From: Nioella sp. MMSF_3534
GTDB lineage: Bacteria; Pseudomonadota; Alphaproteobacteria; Rhodobacterales; Rhodobacteraceae
DNA length: 64,000 bases
NCBI RefSeq assembly: GCF_030732985.1
Contig: NZ_JASHJX010000004.1
Coordinates: forward strand, 62,001-126,000
Reading direction: 5' to 3'
Shown: positions 26,491 to 35,070 of the stretch, piece by piece
Layout: the number at the start of each line of letters is the position of its first letter
Position numbering within the stretch: position 1 is the stretch's first letter
Notes under the pieces: generated by a model
Databases searched by the model: none
What the model was told of the DNA's origin: nothing
Seen by the model: the letters and a program-made list of their open reading frames with translations, nothing else
Translations under genes and position numbers: made by a program

Positions 26491-27696
26491 ATGTCACATG
26501 TCGTCGTGATCGGGGCCGGTCAGGCCGGATCGTCGCTGGTGGCGAAGCTGCGGTCCTCGGGGTTCGAGGGTCAAATCACCCTGATCGGCGCGGAAGAGGC
26601 CCCGCCCTATCAGCGCCCGCCGCTGTCCAAGGCCTACCTTCTGGGTGAGATGGAGAAGGAGCGCCTGTTCCTGCGGCCAGAGGCCTATTACGCCGATAAT
26701 GGTATTACCCTGAAACTCGGCCAGCCGGTGACGGCGATTGATGCGGCGGCCAAGACCGTGACGGCCGGGGGTGAAACCCTGTCCTATGATCATCTGGCCC
26801 TGACCACAGGATCCGTCCCGCGCCGCCTGCCCGCCAGCATCGGCGGCGATTTGGAGGGCGTCTTTACCGTGCGCGACCTGAAGGACGTGGACGCCATGGC
26901 CCCCGAAGTGACCGGGGGCCGTCGGGTGCTGATCGTAGGCGGCGGCTATATCGGGCTGGAGGCCGCTGCCGTCTGCGCCAAGAAGGGCATGCAGGTGACG
27001 CTTGTCGAAATGGCCGACCGCATCCTGCAACGCGTGGCCTCGCCCCAGACCTCGGATTACTTCCGCGACCTGCACAAATCCCACGGCGTCGACATCCGCG
27101 AGGGCGTGGGCCTGTCGCACCTGACCGGTGAGGGCCGCGTGTCTGGCGCGGTTCTGTCCGATGGGTCCGAACTGGCGCTCGATATGGTGATCGTGGGCGT
27201 CGGCATCGTCCCCGCCACCGGCCCCGCCGAAATGGCCGGGGTCGAGTTGGAAAATGGCATCAAGACAGATGCCCATGGCCGCACCTCCGACCCGTCCATC
27301 TGGGCGGCGGGCGACTGTGCGTCCTTCCCCTACAAGGGCGCGCGCATCCGGCTGGAAAGCGTGCAGAACGCCATTGATCAGGCCGAATGCGTGGCGGCGA
27401 ATATCATGGGCGCGGGCAAGGACTACGTGCCAGAGCCGTGGTTCTGGTCCGACCAGTACGACACCAAGCTGCAAATCGCGGGGCTGAATACCGGCTACGA
27501 CGAGATCGTGACGCGGCAAACCGACGACACCCTGTCCTTCTGGTACTACAAGGGCGACCAGTTTTTGGCCGTCGATGCCATCAACGACCCGCGTGGCTAC
27601 ATGGTGGGCAAGCGGCTGTTGTCCATGGGCAAATCGCCCGACAAATCCGCCGTGGCCGATCCGGCGACCGAGTTGAAGGCACTGCTGAAAGCGTGA
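26491..27696 (+). CDS. FAD-dependent ferredoxin/rubredoxin reductase
   Basis: 401-residue class-A-type ferredoxin reductase (putidaredoxin-reductase family). Seen: the N-terminal FAD Rossmann motif VVVIGAGQAGSSLVAKL, PPYQRPPLSKAYLLG, the NAD-binding GGGYIGLEAAAVCAKKG, the FAD motif IWAAGDCASFP, and the C-terminal reductase domain. ATG at 26491 was chosen because GGGAGGAATTT lies directly before it. No P450 or ring hydroxylase that would take the electrons is adjacent. Confidence 0.9.
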   Translation: MSHVVVIGAGQAGSSLVAKLRSSGFEGQITLIGAEEAPPYQRPPLSKAYLLGEMEKERLFLRPEAYYADNGITLKLGQPVTAIDAAAKTVTAGGETLSYDHLALTTGSVPRRLPASIGGDLEGVFTVRDLKDVDAMAPEVTGGRRVLIVGGGYIGLEAAAVCAKKGMQVTLVEMADRILQRVASPQTSDYFRDLHKSHGVDIREGVGLSHLTGEGRVSGAVLSDGSELALDMVIVGVGIVPATGPAEMAGVELENGIKTDAHGRTSDPSIWAAGDCASFPYKGARIRLESVQNAIDQAECVAANIMGAGKDYVPEPWFWSDQYDTKLQIAGLNTGYDEIVTRQTDDTLSFWYYKGDQFLAVDAINDPRGYMVGKRLLSMGKSPDKSAVADPATELKALLKA

Positions 27697-28265
27697 GGAT
27701 CATCGCGGGCAAGAACAAGGGCAAGCGGCTCGCCTCTGTCGGCAAGGGTGATGCGGGTGCGCATCTACGCCCCACGTCGGACCGGGTGCGGGAAAGCCTG
27801 TTCAACCTGCTGGTGAATGGCGGCTATGGCGACCCGCTGACCGGCGCCCGCGTGCTGGACCTTTTCGCAGGGACCGGCGCGCTCGGGCTGGAGGCGCTGT
27901 CGCGCGGGGCGGCGTTTGCCTGTTTCGTCGATGACGGCACCACGGCACGGGCGCTTCTGCGCGAGAATATCGGGCTGTGTTCCGCGCAGGGCACGTCCAA
28001 GGTGTTCCGCCGCGATGCCACCAAACTGGGCGACGCGCAGCAACCGCCCTTCGACCTGATCTTCCTCGACCCGCCCTATGGCAAGGGGCTGGGGGAAAAG
28101 GCGCTGGCGGCGGCGATCGCGGGCGGCTGGCTGGCCCCCGATACGCTGATCGTGTGGGAAGAAAACACCGCCCCCATCCCGCCCGAAGGGTATGAGCAGC
28201 TGGACCAGCGCCGCTATGGCGACACGCTGATCACCATCCTGCGCCGTGAAGGAGCCCCCGAATGA
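27693..28265 (+). CDS. rsmD: 16S rRNA (guanine966-N2)-methyltransferase RsmD
   Basis: 190 residues, starting with GTG at 27693, which overlaps the reductase stop (GTGA) and gives the family N-terminus RIIAGKNKGKRL. Seen: PTSDRVRESLFNLL, the S-adenosylmethionine site VLDLFAGTGALGLEALSRGA and the catalytic motif DLIFLDPPYGKGL. Coupled to the following HAD gene. Confidence 0.95.
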   Translation: MRIIAGKNKGKRLASVGKGDAGAHLRPTSDRVRESLFNLLVNGGYGDPLTGARVLDLFAGTGALGLEALSRGAAFACFVDDGTTARALLRENIGLCSAQGTSKVFRRDATKLGDAQQPPFDLIFLDPPYGKGLGEKALAAAIAGGWLAPDTLIVWEENTAPIPPEGYEQLDQRRYGDTLITILRREGAPE

Positions 28266-28924
28266 CCCGCCCCGAATTGGTGATCTTCGACTGCGACGGT
28301 GTGCTGGTGGACAGCGAGACCGTGTCGAACCGGGTTCTGGCCGAAAACCTGACCCGGCACGGGCTGCCGATGACCCTGGAACGCAGCATGGAACTGTTCG
28401 TCGGCGGCACCATGCGTGGGGTGGGGGAGCAGGCGCGCCGGATGGGGGCCGACCTTCCGCCTGACTGGGTCGATGAAATATATGCCGAAACCTATGCGGC
28501 CCTGCGCGCAGGGGTCGACGTGATCGCCGGCATCCCGGAATTGCTGGACCATCTCGACGCCGCGCGCATCCCCTATGCCGTCGGATCGAACGGCAGTGAG
28601 GACAAGATGCAGATCACGCTTGGCCAGAATGGTTTGATAGAACGGTTCAAGGGGGCGATATTCTCTGCCCATACCCTGAAGACAGCCAAGCCCGACCCCG
28701 ACCTCTACCTCGCCGCCGCCGCCCATTTCGGCGTAACCCCCGACCGCGCGGTGGTGTTGGAAGACAGCGCCACCGGGGCGACCGCCGCCGCCCGCGCCGG
28801 TATGCGCTGCCTCGGCTATGCGCCCCATGGCGACGGTGCTGCGCTGAAGGCCAAGGGGGCAGAGATTTTCGACAGCATGTACGCCGTGCCGGTGCTGATT
28901 GGCCTGCAAGAGGCCGCAGAATGA
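28262..28924 (+). CDS. HAD-superfamily phosphatase/phosphomutase
   Basis: 220-residue HAD subfamily IA enzyme. Seen: motif I VIFDCDGVLVDSE, a helical cap, motif II VGSNGSEDK, motif III TAKPDPDLYL and motif IV VVLEDSATGATAAARAGM. The substrate cannot be told from sequence; phosphoglycolate, beta-phosphoglucose and other sugar phosphates are all possible. Overlaps both neighbours by four bases. Confidence 0.88.
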   Translation: MTRPELVIFDCDGVLVDSETVSNRVLAENLTRHGLPMTLERSMELFVGGTMRGVGEQARRMGADLPPDWVDEIYAETYAALRAGVDVIAGIPELLDHLDAARIPYAVGSNGSEDKMQITLGQNGLIERFKGAIFSAHTLKTAKPDPDLYLAAAAHFGVTPDRAVVLEDSATGATAAARAGMRCLGYAPHGDGAALKAKGAEIFDSMYAVPVLIGLQEAAE

Positions 28925-29250
28925 TCCTGCCCGAGCATCACTGCCCCGGCTGCGGCGCGGCGCAGAAGGCCTTCCCCCGCTACCCCTGGCATTTCTGTCA
29001 GGGCTGTCTGCAAATGGCCCGCACTGGCAAAGGGCAAGCGCTGGAGTTCGCCAACGCGTCCCTCGGCGGCGGGCTGGTCTGGCGCGCCACAGGGCAGGAG
29101 GAATGGCAAGACGCAACCCGCGTTCTGTGCCTGATCCATGACCGCCCGGTTCTGGTGCACGAGGCACGATTTGGCGGCGTGGTGGCCGAACCCGTGCCGG
29201 AATTGCCGCTGACCCATCTGCACGGGCTGGTTGACCTGCGGAAAGCCTAG
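28921..29250 (+). CDS. Zinc-ribbon-like protein, unknown
   Basis: 109 residues. The N-terminus has two CxxC knuckles (CPGCG at residue 8 and CQGC at residue 27) that could bind zinc; the rest is beta-rich. Family not recognised. Coupled to the HAD gene and 90 bases ahead of recQ on the same strand. Confidence 0.65.
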   Translation: MILPEHHCPGCGAAQKAFPRYPWHFCQGCLQMARTGKGQALEFANASLGGGLVWRATGQEEWQDATRVLCLIHDRPVLVHEARFGGVVAEPVPELPLTHLHGLVDLRKA

Positions 29251-29340
29251 GCAACCACCCCTAGCGGTCCTTGTCCCCCGGCCCACAATATGCGACCGTC
29301 CGGCGCAATCAGAACACAGCAGAGCAGTCCGACCGACCCC

Positions 29341-31395
29341 ATGCCGGCCCCTTCCGATTTGCTATCTTCCGTCTTCGGGTTTTCCGCCTTCCGCCCCGGG
29401 CAGGAGGAGATCGTAGAGGCCGTGACCGCTGGCCGCGACGTGCTGGCGATCATGCCGACGGGCGGGGGCAAGTCGCTGTGTTTCCAGCTGCCTGCTCTGT
29501 GTCGCGAAGGGCTGACCGTCGTCATCTCCCCCCTCATCGCGCTGATGCGCGACCAGGTGCGGGGCCTGCGCGAGGCCGGGGTAGAGGCCGGGGCGCTGAC
29601 CTCCGGCAATACCGAGGAAGAAACCGATGCGGTCTGGCGAGGGCTGGAAGAGGGCACGCTGAAGCTTCTCTACCTCGCGCCCGAACGGCTGGCATCCGGC
29701 GGGACGGAACGGATGCTGTCGCGCGCGGGCGTCAGCCTGATCGCGGTGGACGAGGCCCATTGCGTCAGCCAGTGGGGCCACGATTTCCGCCCCGACTACC
29801 TGCGTATCGGCGACCTGCGCCGGGCATTGGATGTGCCGCTTGCCGCCTTCACCGCGACGGCGGATGCCGAAACGCGGGCCGAAATCGTCACCCGCCTCTT
29901 CAGCGAGGCAAACCCGCCCGAAACCTTCCTGCGTGGCTTCGACAGGCCCAATCTCAGCCTCGCCTTTGACGTGAAGAACCAGCCGCGTAACCAAATCCTC
30001 GCCTTCGCCGCCGCCCGCAAGGGGCAGTCCGGCATCGTCTATTGCGGCACGCGGGCCAAGACCGAGACGCTGGCGCAGGCGCTGCGCGAGGCGGGGCACA
30101 ATGCCTGCCACTACCATGGCGGGATGGAGGCCGGGGACCGGCGCCACGTGGAAACCCGTTTCGCGCAGGAGGATGGGCTGATCGTGGTGGCGACGATTGC
30201 CTTCGGCATGGGCGTGGACAAGCCCGATATCAGGTGGGTGGCCCATGCGGACCTGCCCAAATCCATCGAAGCCTACTACCAGGAAATCGGTCGCGCGGGC
30301 CGCGACGGGGCGCCTGCCGATACACTGACGCTATTCGGCCCCGACGACATCCGCTTCCGCCGCAGCCAGATCGACGAGGGGCTGGCCCCGCCGGACCGCA
30401 AATCCGCCGATCATGCCCGGCTGAACGCGCTCCTTGGGTTGGCCGAGGCCACCGGCTGCCGTCGTCAGGTTCTGCTTGGCTATTTCGGAGAAGACCCGGA
30501 GCCCTGCGGCAATTGCGACATGTGCAACGACCCGCCGGACCTGTTCGAGGGCGGCGTCGCGGTGCAAAAGGCGCTCTCGGCCATGCTGCGCACCGGGGAA
30601 AGCTTCGGCGCGGGGCACCTCATCGACATCCTGATCGGGGCCGATACCGACAAGATCCGCCAGCGGGGCCACGATGCGCTGCCCACCTTCGGCGTCGGCA
30701 CGGAGTTTGACCGGCGCGGCTGGCAGGCAGTGTTCCGGCAGATGGCGGCCCATGACCTCGTGCGCCCCGACCCCGACCGCCACGGCGCGCTGTTCATGAC
30801 CGACAAGGCCCGCCCCATCCTGCGCGGCGAGGAAGGGATTACGCTGCGGCGCGACACGATCCGCAAGGCCGCGCGCCGCCCTGCCGTCAAGATGCTGGTC
30901 AGCGAGGAGGACGCGCCGCTGCTGTCGGCGCTGAAGGCCAAGCGCCGGGCCTTGGCGGAGGAGGCTGGGGTGCCCGCCTATGTAATCTTCACCGACAAGA
31001 CGCTGATCGAGATGGCCGAAACCCGGCCCGCGACGCTCGACCAGATGGCAAAGGTGGGCGGCGTCGGCGCAACCAAGCTCGACCGCTACGGCACGACATT
31101 TCTGGAGGTCATCACCGGCGAAACGCCGCAGGAGGCCCATCCGCAGCGCCGCAAGCTGGCCGGGCGCGATGCGGGCCCTATATTTGACCAACTGATGCAG
31201 GCGCAGGTGGGACTGGCGCGGGGCGAGATGGGGACGGAGAAATACCTCTCCTGCACCCACTCCACGATCCGCCAGATCGCCGAACGCCGCCCGGATACGC
31301 TGGAAGAGCTCGCGCGGATCCAGGGCATGGGGGATTTGAAGTTGGAACGCTTCGGACCGGCGTTTCTCGACGTGATAAGGGGAAGCGAATGCTGA
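29341..31395 (+). CDS. recQ: ATP-dependent DNA helicase RecQ
   Basis: 684-residue 3'-5' helicase. Seen: FRPGQEEIVEAVTAGRDVLA, Walker A PTGGGKSLCFQLP, VDEAHCVSQWGHDFRPDYL, motif VI EIGRAGRDGAP, the Cys4 zinc site around CRRQVLLGYFGEDPEPCGNC, the winged helix, and two HRDC-type repeats at the C-terminus (about residues 520-595 and 605-680). The start at 29341 gives MPAPSDLLSSVFGF; an upstream ATG at 29290 is possible. It overlaps yaaA by seven bases. Confidence 0.95.
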   Translation: MPAPSDLLSSVFGFSAFRPGQEEIVEAVTAGRDVLAIMPTGGGKSLCFQLPALCREGLTVVISPLIALMRDQVRGLREAGVEAGALTSGNTEEETDAVWRGLEEGTLKLLYLAPERLASGGTERMLSRAGVSLIAVDEAHCVSQWGHDFRPDYLRIGDLRRALDVPLAAFTATADAETRAEIVTRLFSEANPPETFLRGFDRPNLSLAFDVKNQPRNQILAFAAARKGQSGIVYCGTRAKTETLAQALREAGHNACHYHGGMEAGDRRHVETRFAQEDGLIVVATIAFGMGVDKPDIRWVAHADLPKSIEAYYQEIGRAGRDGAPADTLTLFGPDDIRFRRSQIDEGLAPPDRKSADHARLNALLGLAEATGCRRQVLLGYFGEDPEPCGNCDMCNDPPDLFEGGVAVQKALSAMLRTGESFGAGHLIDILIGADTDKIRQRGHDALPTFGVGTEFDRRGWQAVFRQMAAHDLVRPDPDRHGALFMTDKARPILRGEEGITLRRDTIRKAARRPAVKMLVSEEDAPLLSALKAKRRALAEEAGVPAYVIFTDKTLIEMAETRPATLDQMAKVGGVGATKLDRYGTTFLEVITGETPQEAHPQRRKLAGRDAGPIFDQLMQAQVGLARGEMGTEKYLSCTHSTIRQIAERRPDTLEELARIQGMGDLKLERFGPAFLDVIRGSEC

Positions 31396-32156
31396 TCGTG
31401 ATTTCACCGGCGAAGAAGCTGGACTGGACCGCGCGGGATGTGGAAATGACCGCGCCCATGTTTCAGGAGGATGCCGACCGGTTGGCAGAGGTCGCGCAGG
31501 GCCTGTCCGTGGCCGAGTTGCAAAAGCTCATGCATATCAGCGAAAGCCTTGGCAAACTGAACCGCGACCGCTTTGCCCGGTTCCATGAACACGCCGAAAA
31601 GCGCCCCGCTGTTCTGGCCTTTGCGGGCGACACCTATACGGGGCTGGAGGCGGGCAGCCTCGACGCCGAAGAACTGGCCTATGCCCAGGATCACCTACGT
31701 ATTCTTTCGGGCCTCTACGGGCTGCTGCGCCCATTGGATGCGATGCAGGAATACCGGCTGGAGATGGGCAGCCGGTTGAAGACCGACCGGGGCCGGTCGC
31801 TCTATGACTATTGGGGTGGCCAGATCGCCGAGGCGCTGAATGTCGAGGCGGACCGGCTGAACACTGAGACGTTGATCAACTGCGCCTCGGTGGAATACTT
31901 CACCGCCGTGAAGCCGGATGTTCTGCGCCCCCGCGTGATCACGCCCCAGTTCCTGGAGGAAAAGCCCGGCGGACCCAAGGTGGTCAGCTTCTTTGCCAAG
32001 AAAGCGCGCGGCGCGATGGCCCGCTTCATTATCCAGAACCGGCTGCGAGACCCCGAGGCGATGCTCGACTTCGACACCGGTGGCTATCGGTACGCACCGG
32101 AGCTGAGCGCGCCCGACAAGCCCGCCTTCTACCGGCCCGCGATGGCGGAAGTGTAG
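31389..32156 (+). CDS. yaaA: Peroxide stress protein YaaA
   Basis: 255-residue YaaA/DUF328 protein. In E. coli it lowers the intracellular free-iron level under H2O2 stress. Seen: the N-terminal MLIVISPAKKLDW, the RFARFHEHAEKRPAVLAFAG region, and LSGLYGLLRPLDAMQEYRLE with the downstream LINCASVEYF. Its first bases overlap recQ, and three palindromes follow the stop. Confidence 0.95.
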   Translation: MLIVISPAKKLDWTARDVEMTAPMFQEDADRLAEVAQGLSVAELQKLMHISESLGKLNRDRFARFHEHAEKRPAVLAFAGDTYTGLEAGSLDAEELAYAQDHLRILSGLYGLLRPLDAMQEYRLEMGSRLKTDRGRSLYDYWGGQIAEALNVEADRLNTETLINCASVEYFTAVKPDVLRPRVITPQFLEEKPGGPKVVSFFAKKARGAMARFIIQNRLRDPEAMLDFDTGGYRYAPELSAPDKPAFYRPAMAEV

Positions 32157-32163
32157 GGCGACA

Positions 32164-32225
32164 AAGCGGTTTGCAAACCGCTTGGAAGGGCCTTGCAAGG
32201 CCCTTTAACGCGCTTCAAGCGCGTT
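32164..32225. terminator. Three consecutive perfect palindromes between converging genes
   Basis: Three perfect palindromes stand 2 and 1 bases apart: 32164-32183 (20 bases, core GCGGTTTGCAAACCGC), 32186-32205 (20 bases, AAGGGCCTTGCAAGGCCCTT) and 32207-32225 (19 bases, AACGCGCTTCAAGCGCGTT). They fill the gap between yaaA and the rhodanese gene, both of which end here. A bidirectional terminator or transcript-stabilising element is the simplest reading. Confidence 0.75.
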
Positions 32226-32232
32226 GGCGCCC

Positions 32233-32679
32233 TCAACAGACCGTGCAGCCCATATCCCGCGTTGGCGCCACGGGGCTGTAGCCCTCGCGCAGAACCCGCA
32301 CCATGCCGCCCGCCACGTCAATGACCGGCGCGTCAACCGCCTCCGCAATCTGCCGCGTGGCGCGCGACGTGCGGTTCCCCGTCCGGCAGATGAGCGCCAG
32401 GCTCTGCCCGTCCTGCAAATGCGGACGCAGGGCGGAAAGAAAGCTGTCGCGATCCGCATAGGTGATCAACAGCGCGCCGTCGATCACGCCGGTCTGCTGC
32501 CATTCCTCGGGGCGGCGGATATCGACCAGCAGGACCGAATCGTCCTGGGCCAGCGCATCGCCCGACAGGGCCGCAAGGGTCAGGTTTTCCGGCTCTCGCC
32601 CACGCCCGAAGAGAAAGCCCGCGGCGGCAAGGGCCAAGGCGGCGGCGGAGCCGAAGGCGAGGAAAAGGCGTCTGTCCAT
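32233..32679 (-). CDS. Membrane-anchored rhodanese-like protein
   Basis: 148-residue single-domain rhodanese. An N-terminal signal/anchor (MDRRLFLAFGSAAALALAAA) directs it to the membrane or periplasm. Seen: LLVDIRRPEEWQQTGVIDGA and the active-site loop LICRTGNRTSRA with the catalytic Cys. The C-terminus ends MGCTVC, adding a CxxC pair. Thiosulfate or persulfide sulfur transfer is likely. In-frame upstream ATG codons are possible starts; 32679 was chosen because it puts the anchor first. Confidence 0.82.
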   Translation of the reverse strand: MDRRLFLAFGSAAALALAAAGFLFGRGREPENLTLAALSGDALAQDDSVLLVDIRRPEEWQQTGVIDGALLITYADRDSFLSALRPHLQDGQSLALICRTGNRTSRATRQIAEAVDAPVIDVAGGMVRVLREGYSPVAPTRDMGCTVC

Positions 32680-32818
32680 GGCGCGTCTCATGCAATGAGG
32701 ACTGTCAATGCGGCGCATTTAGTCCTGGGGGGCGATGTCTTCAACCGCACGGATCAGGTGGCATTGTCGCAGCGCCTGTGATCTGCTCTGCACCCGTGAG
32801 ACCAGCGAGAGGAACGCG

Positions 32819-33508
32819 ATGACATTGATCCCATTTGGCCCTGGCCTCTGGCTGGTCGAGGGACCGGATATCCGGGCGGCGGCGGGGTTTCACTATCCCA
32901 CGCGCATGGCCGTCGTGCAGCTAGCCGATGGCGGCCTCTGGCTCTGGTCGCCTGTGCGCCTGACCCCCGCCCTGCTGGAGGCGCTGGAGCCGCTCGGCCC
33001 CGTTCGGCACATCGTCGCGCCCAACCGGCTGCATCACATGGCGCTTTCGGATTGGGTGCATTTCAGTCCCGGAGTCCGGCTGCACGCCGCGCCGGGGCTG
33101 CGGGCGAAGCGGGGGGATCTGCACTTCTCCAGCGATCTGGGCGACACTCCGCATCCCGACTGGTCAGGCCAGATTGATCAGGTGATCTTCCCCAATGCCA
33201 TCGCCGATGAGGTCGTGTTCTTCCACCGCGACAGCGGCACGGTCCTCTTCACCGACCTGCTGCAACAGATGCCGAAGGGCTGGTATCGCGGCTGGCGGCG
33301 GCTGATGGCGTGGCTGGACTTGATGACCGGGGGCGAGCCACAGGTGCCCCGCAAGTTCCGTATGGCCACGCGGGACAAAACCGCCGCCCGCGTCGCTCTC
33401 GAACAGATCAGGACGTGGCAGCCGAAACAGGTGGTCATGGCCCATGGCACGCCCGTCACGGACAAGGCCGATACGTTCCTGTCCCGCGCCTTTTCCTGGC
33501 TTGGCTAG
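32819..33508 (+). CDS. DUF4336 protein (metallo-beta-lactamase-like)
   Basis: 229-residue member of the DUF4336 family, distantly related to metallo-beta-lactamases. Seen: FGPGLWLVEGPDIRAAAGFH, IVAPNRLHHMALSDW near residue 70, a central IDQVIFPNAIADEVVFFHRD, and the C-terminal KQVVMAHGTPV. Biochemical role unknown. The upstream gene diverges. A ribosome-binding site GAGAGGAAC precedes the ATG. Confidence 0.8.
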   Translation: MTLIPFGPGLWLVEGPDIRAAAGFHYPTRMAVVQLADGGLWLWSPVRLTPALLEALEPLGPVRHIVAPNRLHHMALSDWVHFSPGVRLHAAPGLRAKRGDLHFSSDLGDTPHPDWSGQIDQVIFPNAIADEVVFFHRDSGTVLFTDLLQQMPKGWYRGWRRLMAWLDLMTGGEPQVPRKFRMATRDKTAARVALEQIRTWQPKQVVMAHGTPVTDKADTFLSRAFSWLG

Positions 33509-33514
33509 AGGGCT

Positions 33515-33829
33515 TCAGCCCTTCTTCAGCACATTCTCGGCAAAGGCCTTCTCGAAGGCGGCCTGCTTCTCGGGACTGGCCTCAGACTGGTTGCGGGTCT
33601 TCCACTCGTCATAGGGCATGCCGTAATAGGCCTCGCGCCCCTCGTCCTTGGTCATTTCGATGCCACGCTCATTCGCGGCTTCCTGATACCAGCGGGACAG
33701 GCAGTTGCGGCAGAACCCGGCGAGGTTCATCAGGTCGATATTCTGCACGTCCGGGCGGTCGTCCATCAGGTGCTGACGCAGGCGGCGGAAGGCGGCGGCC
33801 TCGATCTCGATACGGGTCTGGTCGTCCAT
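33515..33829 (-). CDS. DUF1244 protein
   Basis: 104-residue conserved small protein (DUF1244). Seen: AAAFRRLRQHLMDDRPDVQN, DLMNLAGFCRNCLSRWYQEA, and the DEGREAYYGMPYDEWK signature. The start at 33829 fits the family N-terminus and has a GGAGATC ribosome-binding site. Function unknown. First of three leftward genes ending against DUF4336. Confidence 0.85.
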   Translation of the reverse strand: MDDQTRIEIEAAAFRRLRQHLMDDRPDVQNIDLMNLAGFCRNCLSRWYQEAANERGIEMTKDEGREAYYGMPYDEWKTRNQSEASPEKQAAFEKAFAENVLKKG

Positions 33830-33843
33830 CTCTGATCTCCTTC

Positions 33844-34176
33844 TCACAAGACGCGCTTGGTATAGGCGGCACTCAGGTCCTTCACGTCGACCGACAAAGA
33901 ACCAACCTCGGGCAGGTGCGATTCCAGCACGGTCAGCACGCATCGTGCAAGGGCGGCCTTGGTCGGATCATCCCGGCCCGGCAGCAGCGACAGGTCCGCA
34001 TGGGCGAAGCTCTGCGGCTCGGTCCCGATGCGCCAATGGGGGCAGGGCAGGGTTCTGATTTTCAGGCTTTCGGGATGCGGAATGGCATCATAGGCGGCCA
34101 GTGCCTGAAACAGGGCCTCACACAGCGCCTGATCCACGGCGACATTGGCAGAATGTTGAAGTGTCAGATGGGGCAA
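33844..34176 (-). CDS. 5-carboxymethyl-2-hydroxymuconate isomerase-like tautomerase
   Basis: 110 residues of the CHMI (HpaF-like) family of the tautomerase superfamily. Pro1 after Met (MPHLTLQHSANV) would be the catalytic general base. Seen: LPCPHWRIG and FAHADLSLLPGRD, as in the family. No other homoprotocatechuate genes are near, so the physiological substrate is open. It lies in line with the amidohydrolase and DUF1244 genes. Confidence 0.82.
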   Translation of the reverse strand: MPHLTLQHSANVAVDQALCEALFQALAAYDAIPHPESLKIRTLPCPHWRIGTEPQSFAHADLSLLPGRDDPTKAALARCVLTVLESHLPEVGSLSVDVKDLSAAYTKRVL

Positions 34177-34188
34177 TTCAAGCTCCTC

Positions 34189-34926
34189 TCAGCAACCGGC
34201 ATCGGTCAGGGCTCCTTCCAGAATCGGGGCCAGACGCTGACCCCAATGTTCCTGCTGTTCCGGCGTTGCGATCAGATCGTTGCGCAGCTCGATCAGCACA
34301 TGCGGGCGGCCCGGTTCCACCCCGTGGCGGTCCATGCTGTCGCCGGGCAGGTGGCCGGAATAGGGTTCGTTGTCTCCCACATAGATGTCGGCCTCAGCCC
34401 GCAGGCGGTCCAGCAGCGGGGCCGCCAACCGCTCATCCTCGGCATAGAGCACCCCCACATGCCACGGCCGCATCTCGCGCCCCTTGAATTGCGGGGTAAA
34501 GCTGTGGACGGCCAGCAAGACCGTATCATCGCGCCGCGCGGCCAGCTCTGTCAGCGCGTTGTGATAGGGCCGGTGAAAGGCCGCGAGCCGCCGCTCCTGC
34601 TCCGCCGCATCGGCCCCCCGGTTCGCCGGGATGATCGACCCGTCATAAAGCTTCATCAGCACAGTCGGGTCATGCTCCCCCCGGTTGGGGTCGATCACCA
34701 GACGCGAGAAATCCGACAGGATCACCGGCGCGCCCATTTCCCGCGCCAAGGCCCGGGACAGCCCCGCCGCGCCGATATCGTAGGCGATATGGCGGTTCAT
34801 ATCCGCCTCCGGCAGACCCAGGTCGCCGCCACTCACGCAATCGGGCACCCGGTTCGAGGCATGGTCGCAGGTGATCAGCCAACGAGAGGCGCGGTCTTGC
34901 CCTTCGATGTGGAAAGGGGCTGTCAT
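34189..34926 (-). CDS. N-formylglutamate amidohydrolase family protein
   Basis: 245 residues. Seen: LITCDHASNRVP near the N-terminus, MNRHIAYDIGAAGLSRALAR, LIDPNRGEHDPTVL, LLAVHSFTPQFKGR, and the C-terminal VLIELRNDLIATPEQ. HutG-type enzymes release formate from N-formylglutamate in histidine degradation, but the hut genes are not here, so a related deacylase role is also possible. ATG at 34926 was preferred because AAGGA lies ahead of it; another ATG is at 34944. Confidence 0.85.
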   Translation of the reverse strand: MTAPFHIEGQDRASRWLITCDHASNRVPDCVSGGDLGLPEADMNRHIAYDIGAAGLSRALAREMGAPVILSDFSRLVIDPNRGEHDPTVLMKLYDGSIIPANRGADAAEQERRLAAFHRPYHNALTELAARRDDTVLLAVHSFTPQFKGREMRPWHVGVLYAEDERLAAPLLDRLRAEADIYVGDNEPYSGHLPGDSMDRHGVEPGRPHVLIELRNDLIATPEQQEHWGQRLAPILEGALTDAGC

Positions 34927-35024
34927 TTCCGTGTTATCCTTCATAGACAAAAGGGACATATGACAGGTTAGACGCGAGTGCCAGTTGTCATGTTCCGCGA
35001 ATTGGGACATAAGGGCCGCAACCG

Positions 35025-35044
35025 AAATGCTAGCGCTAACATTT
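35025..35044. promoter_or_regulatory. LacI-type palindromic operator upstream of pyruvate kinase
   Basis: The 20-base site AAATGCTAGCGCTAACATTT is palindromic at 18 of 20 positions (one mismatched pair) around a central GC. It ends 26 bases before the pyruvate kinase start. LacI-family regulators bind such sites; the alphaproteobacterial central-carbon regulator CceR/PckR recognises TGTTARCGYTAACA-like palindromes as far as I recall. Confidence 0.65.
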
Positions 35045-35070
35045 GTCGAAGGCGAAACGAGGGACCGATC

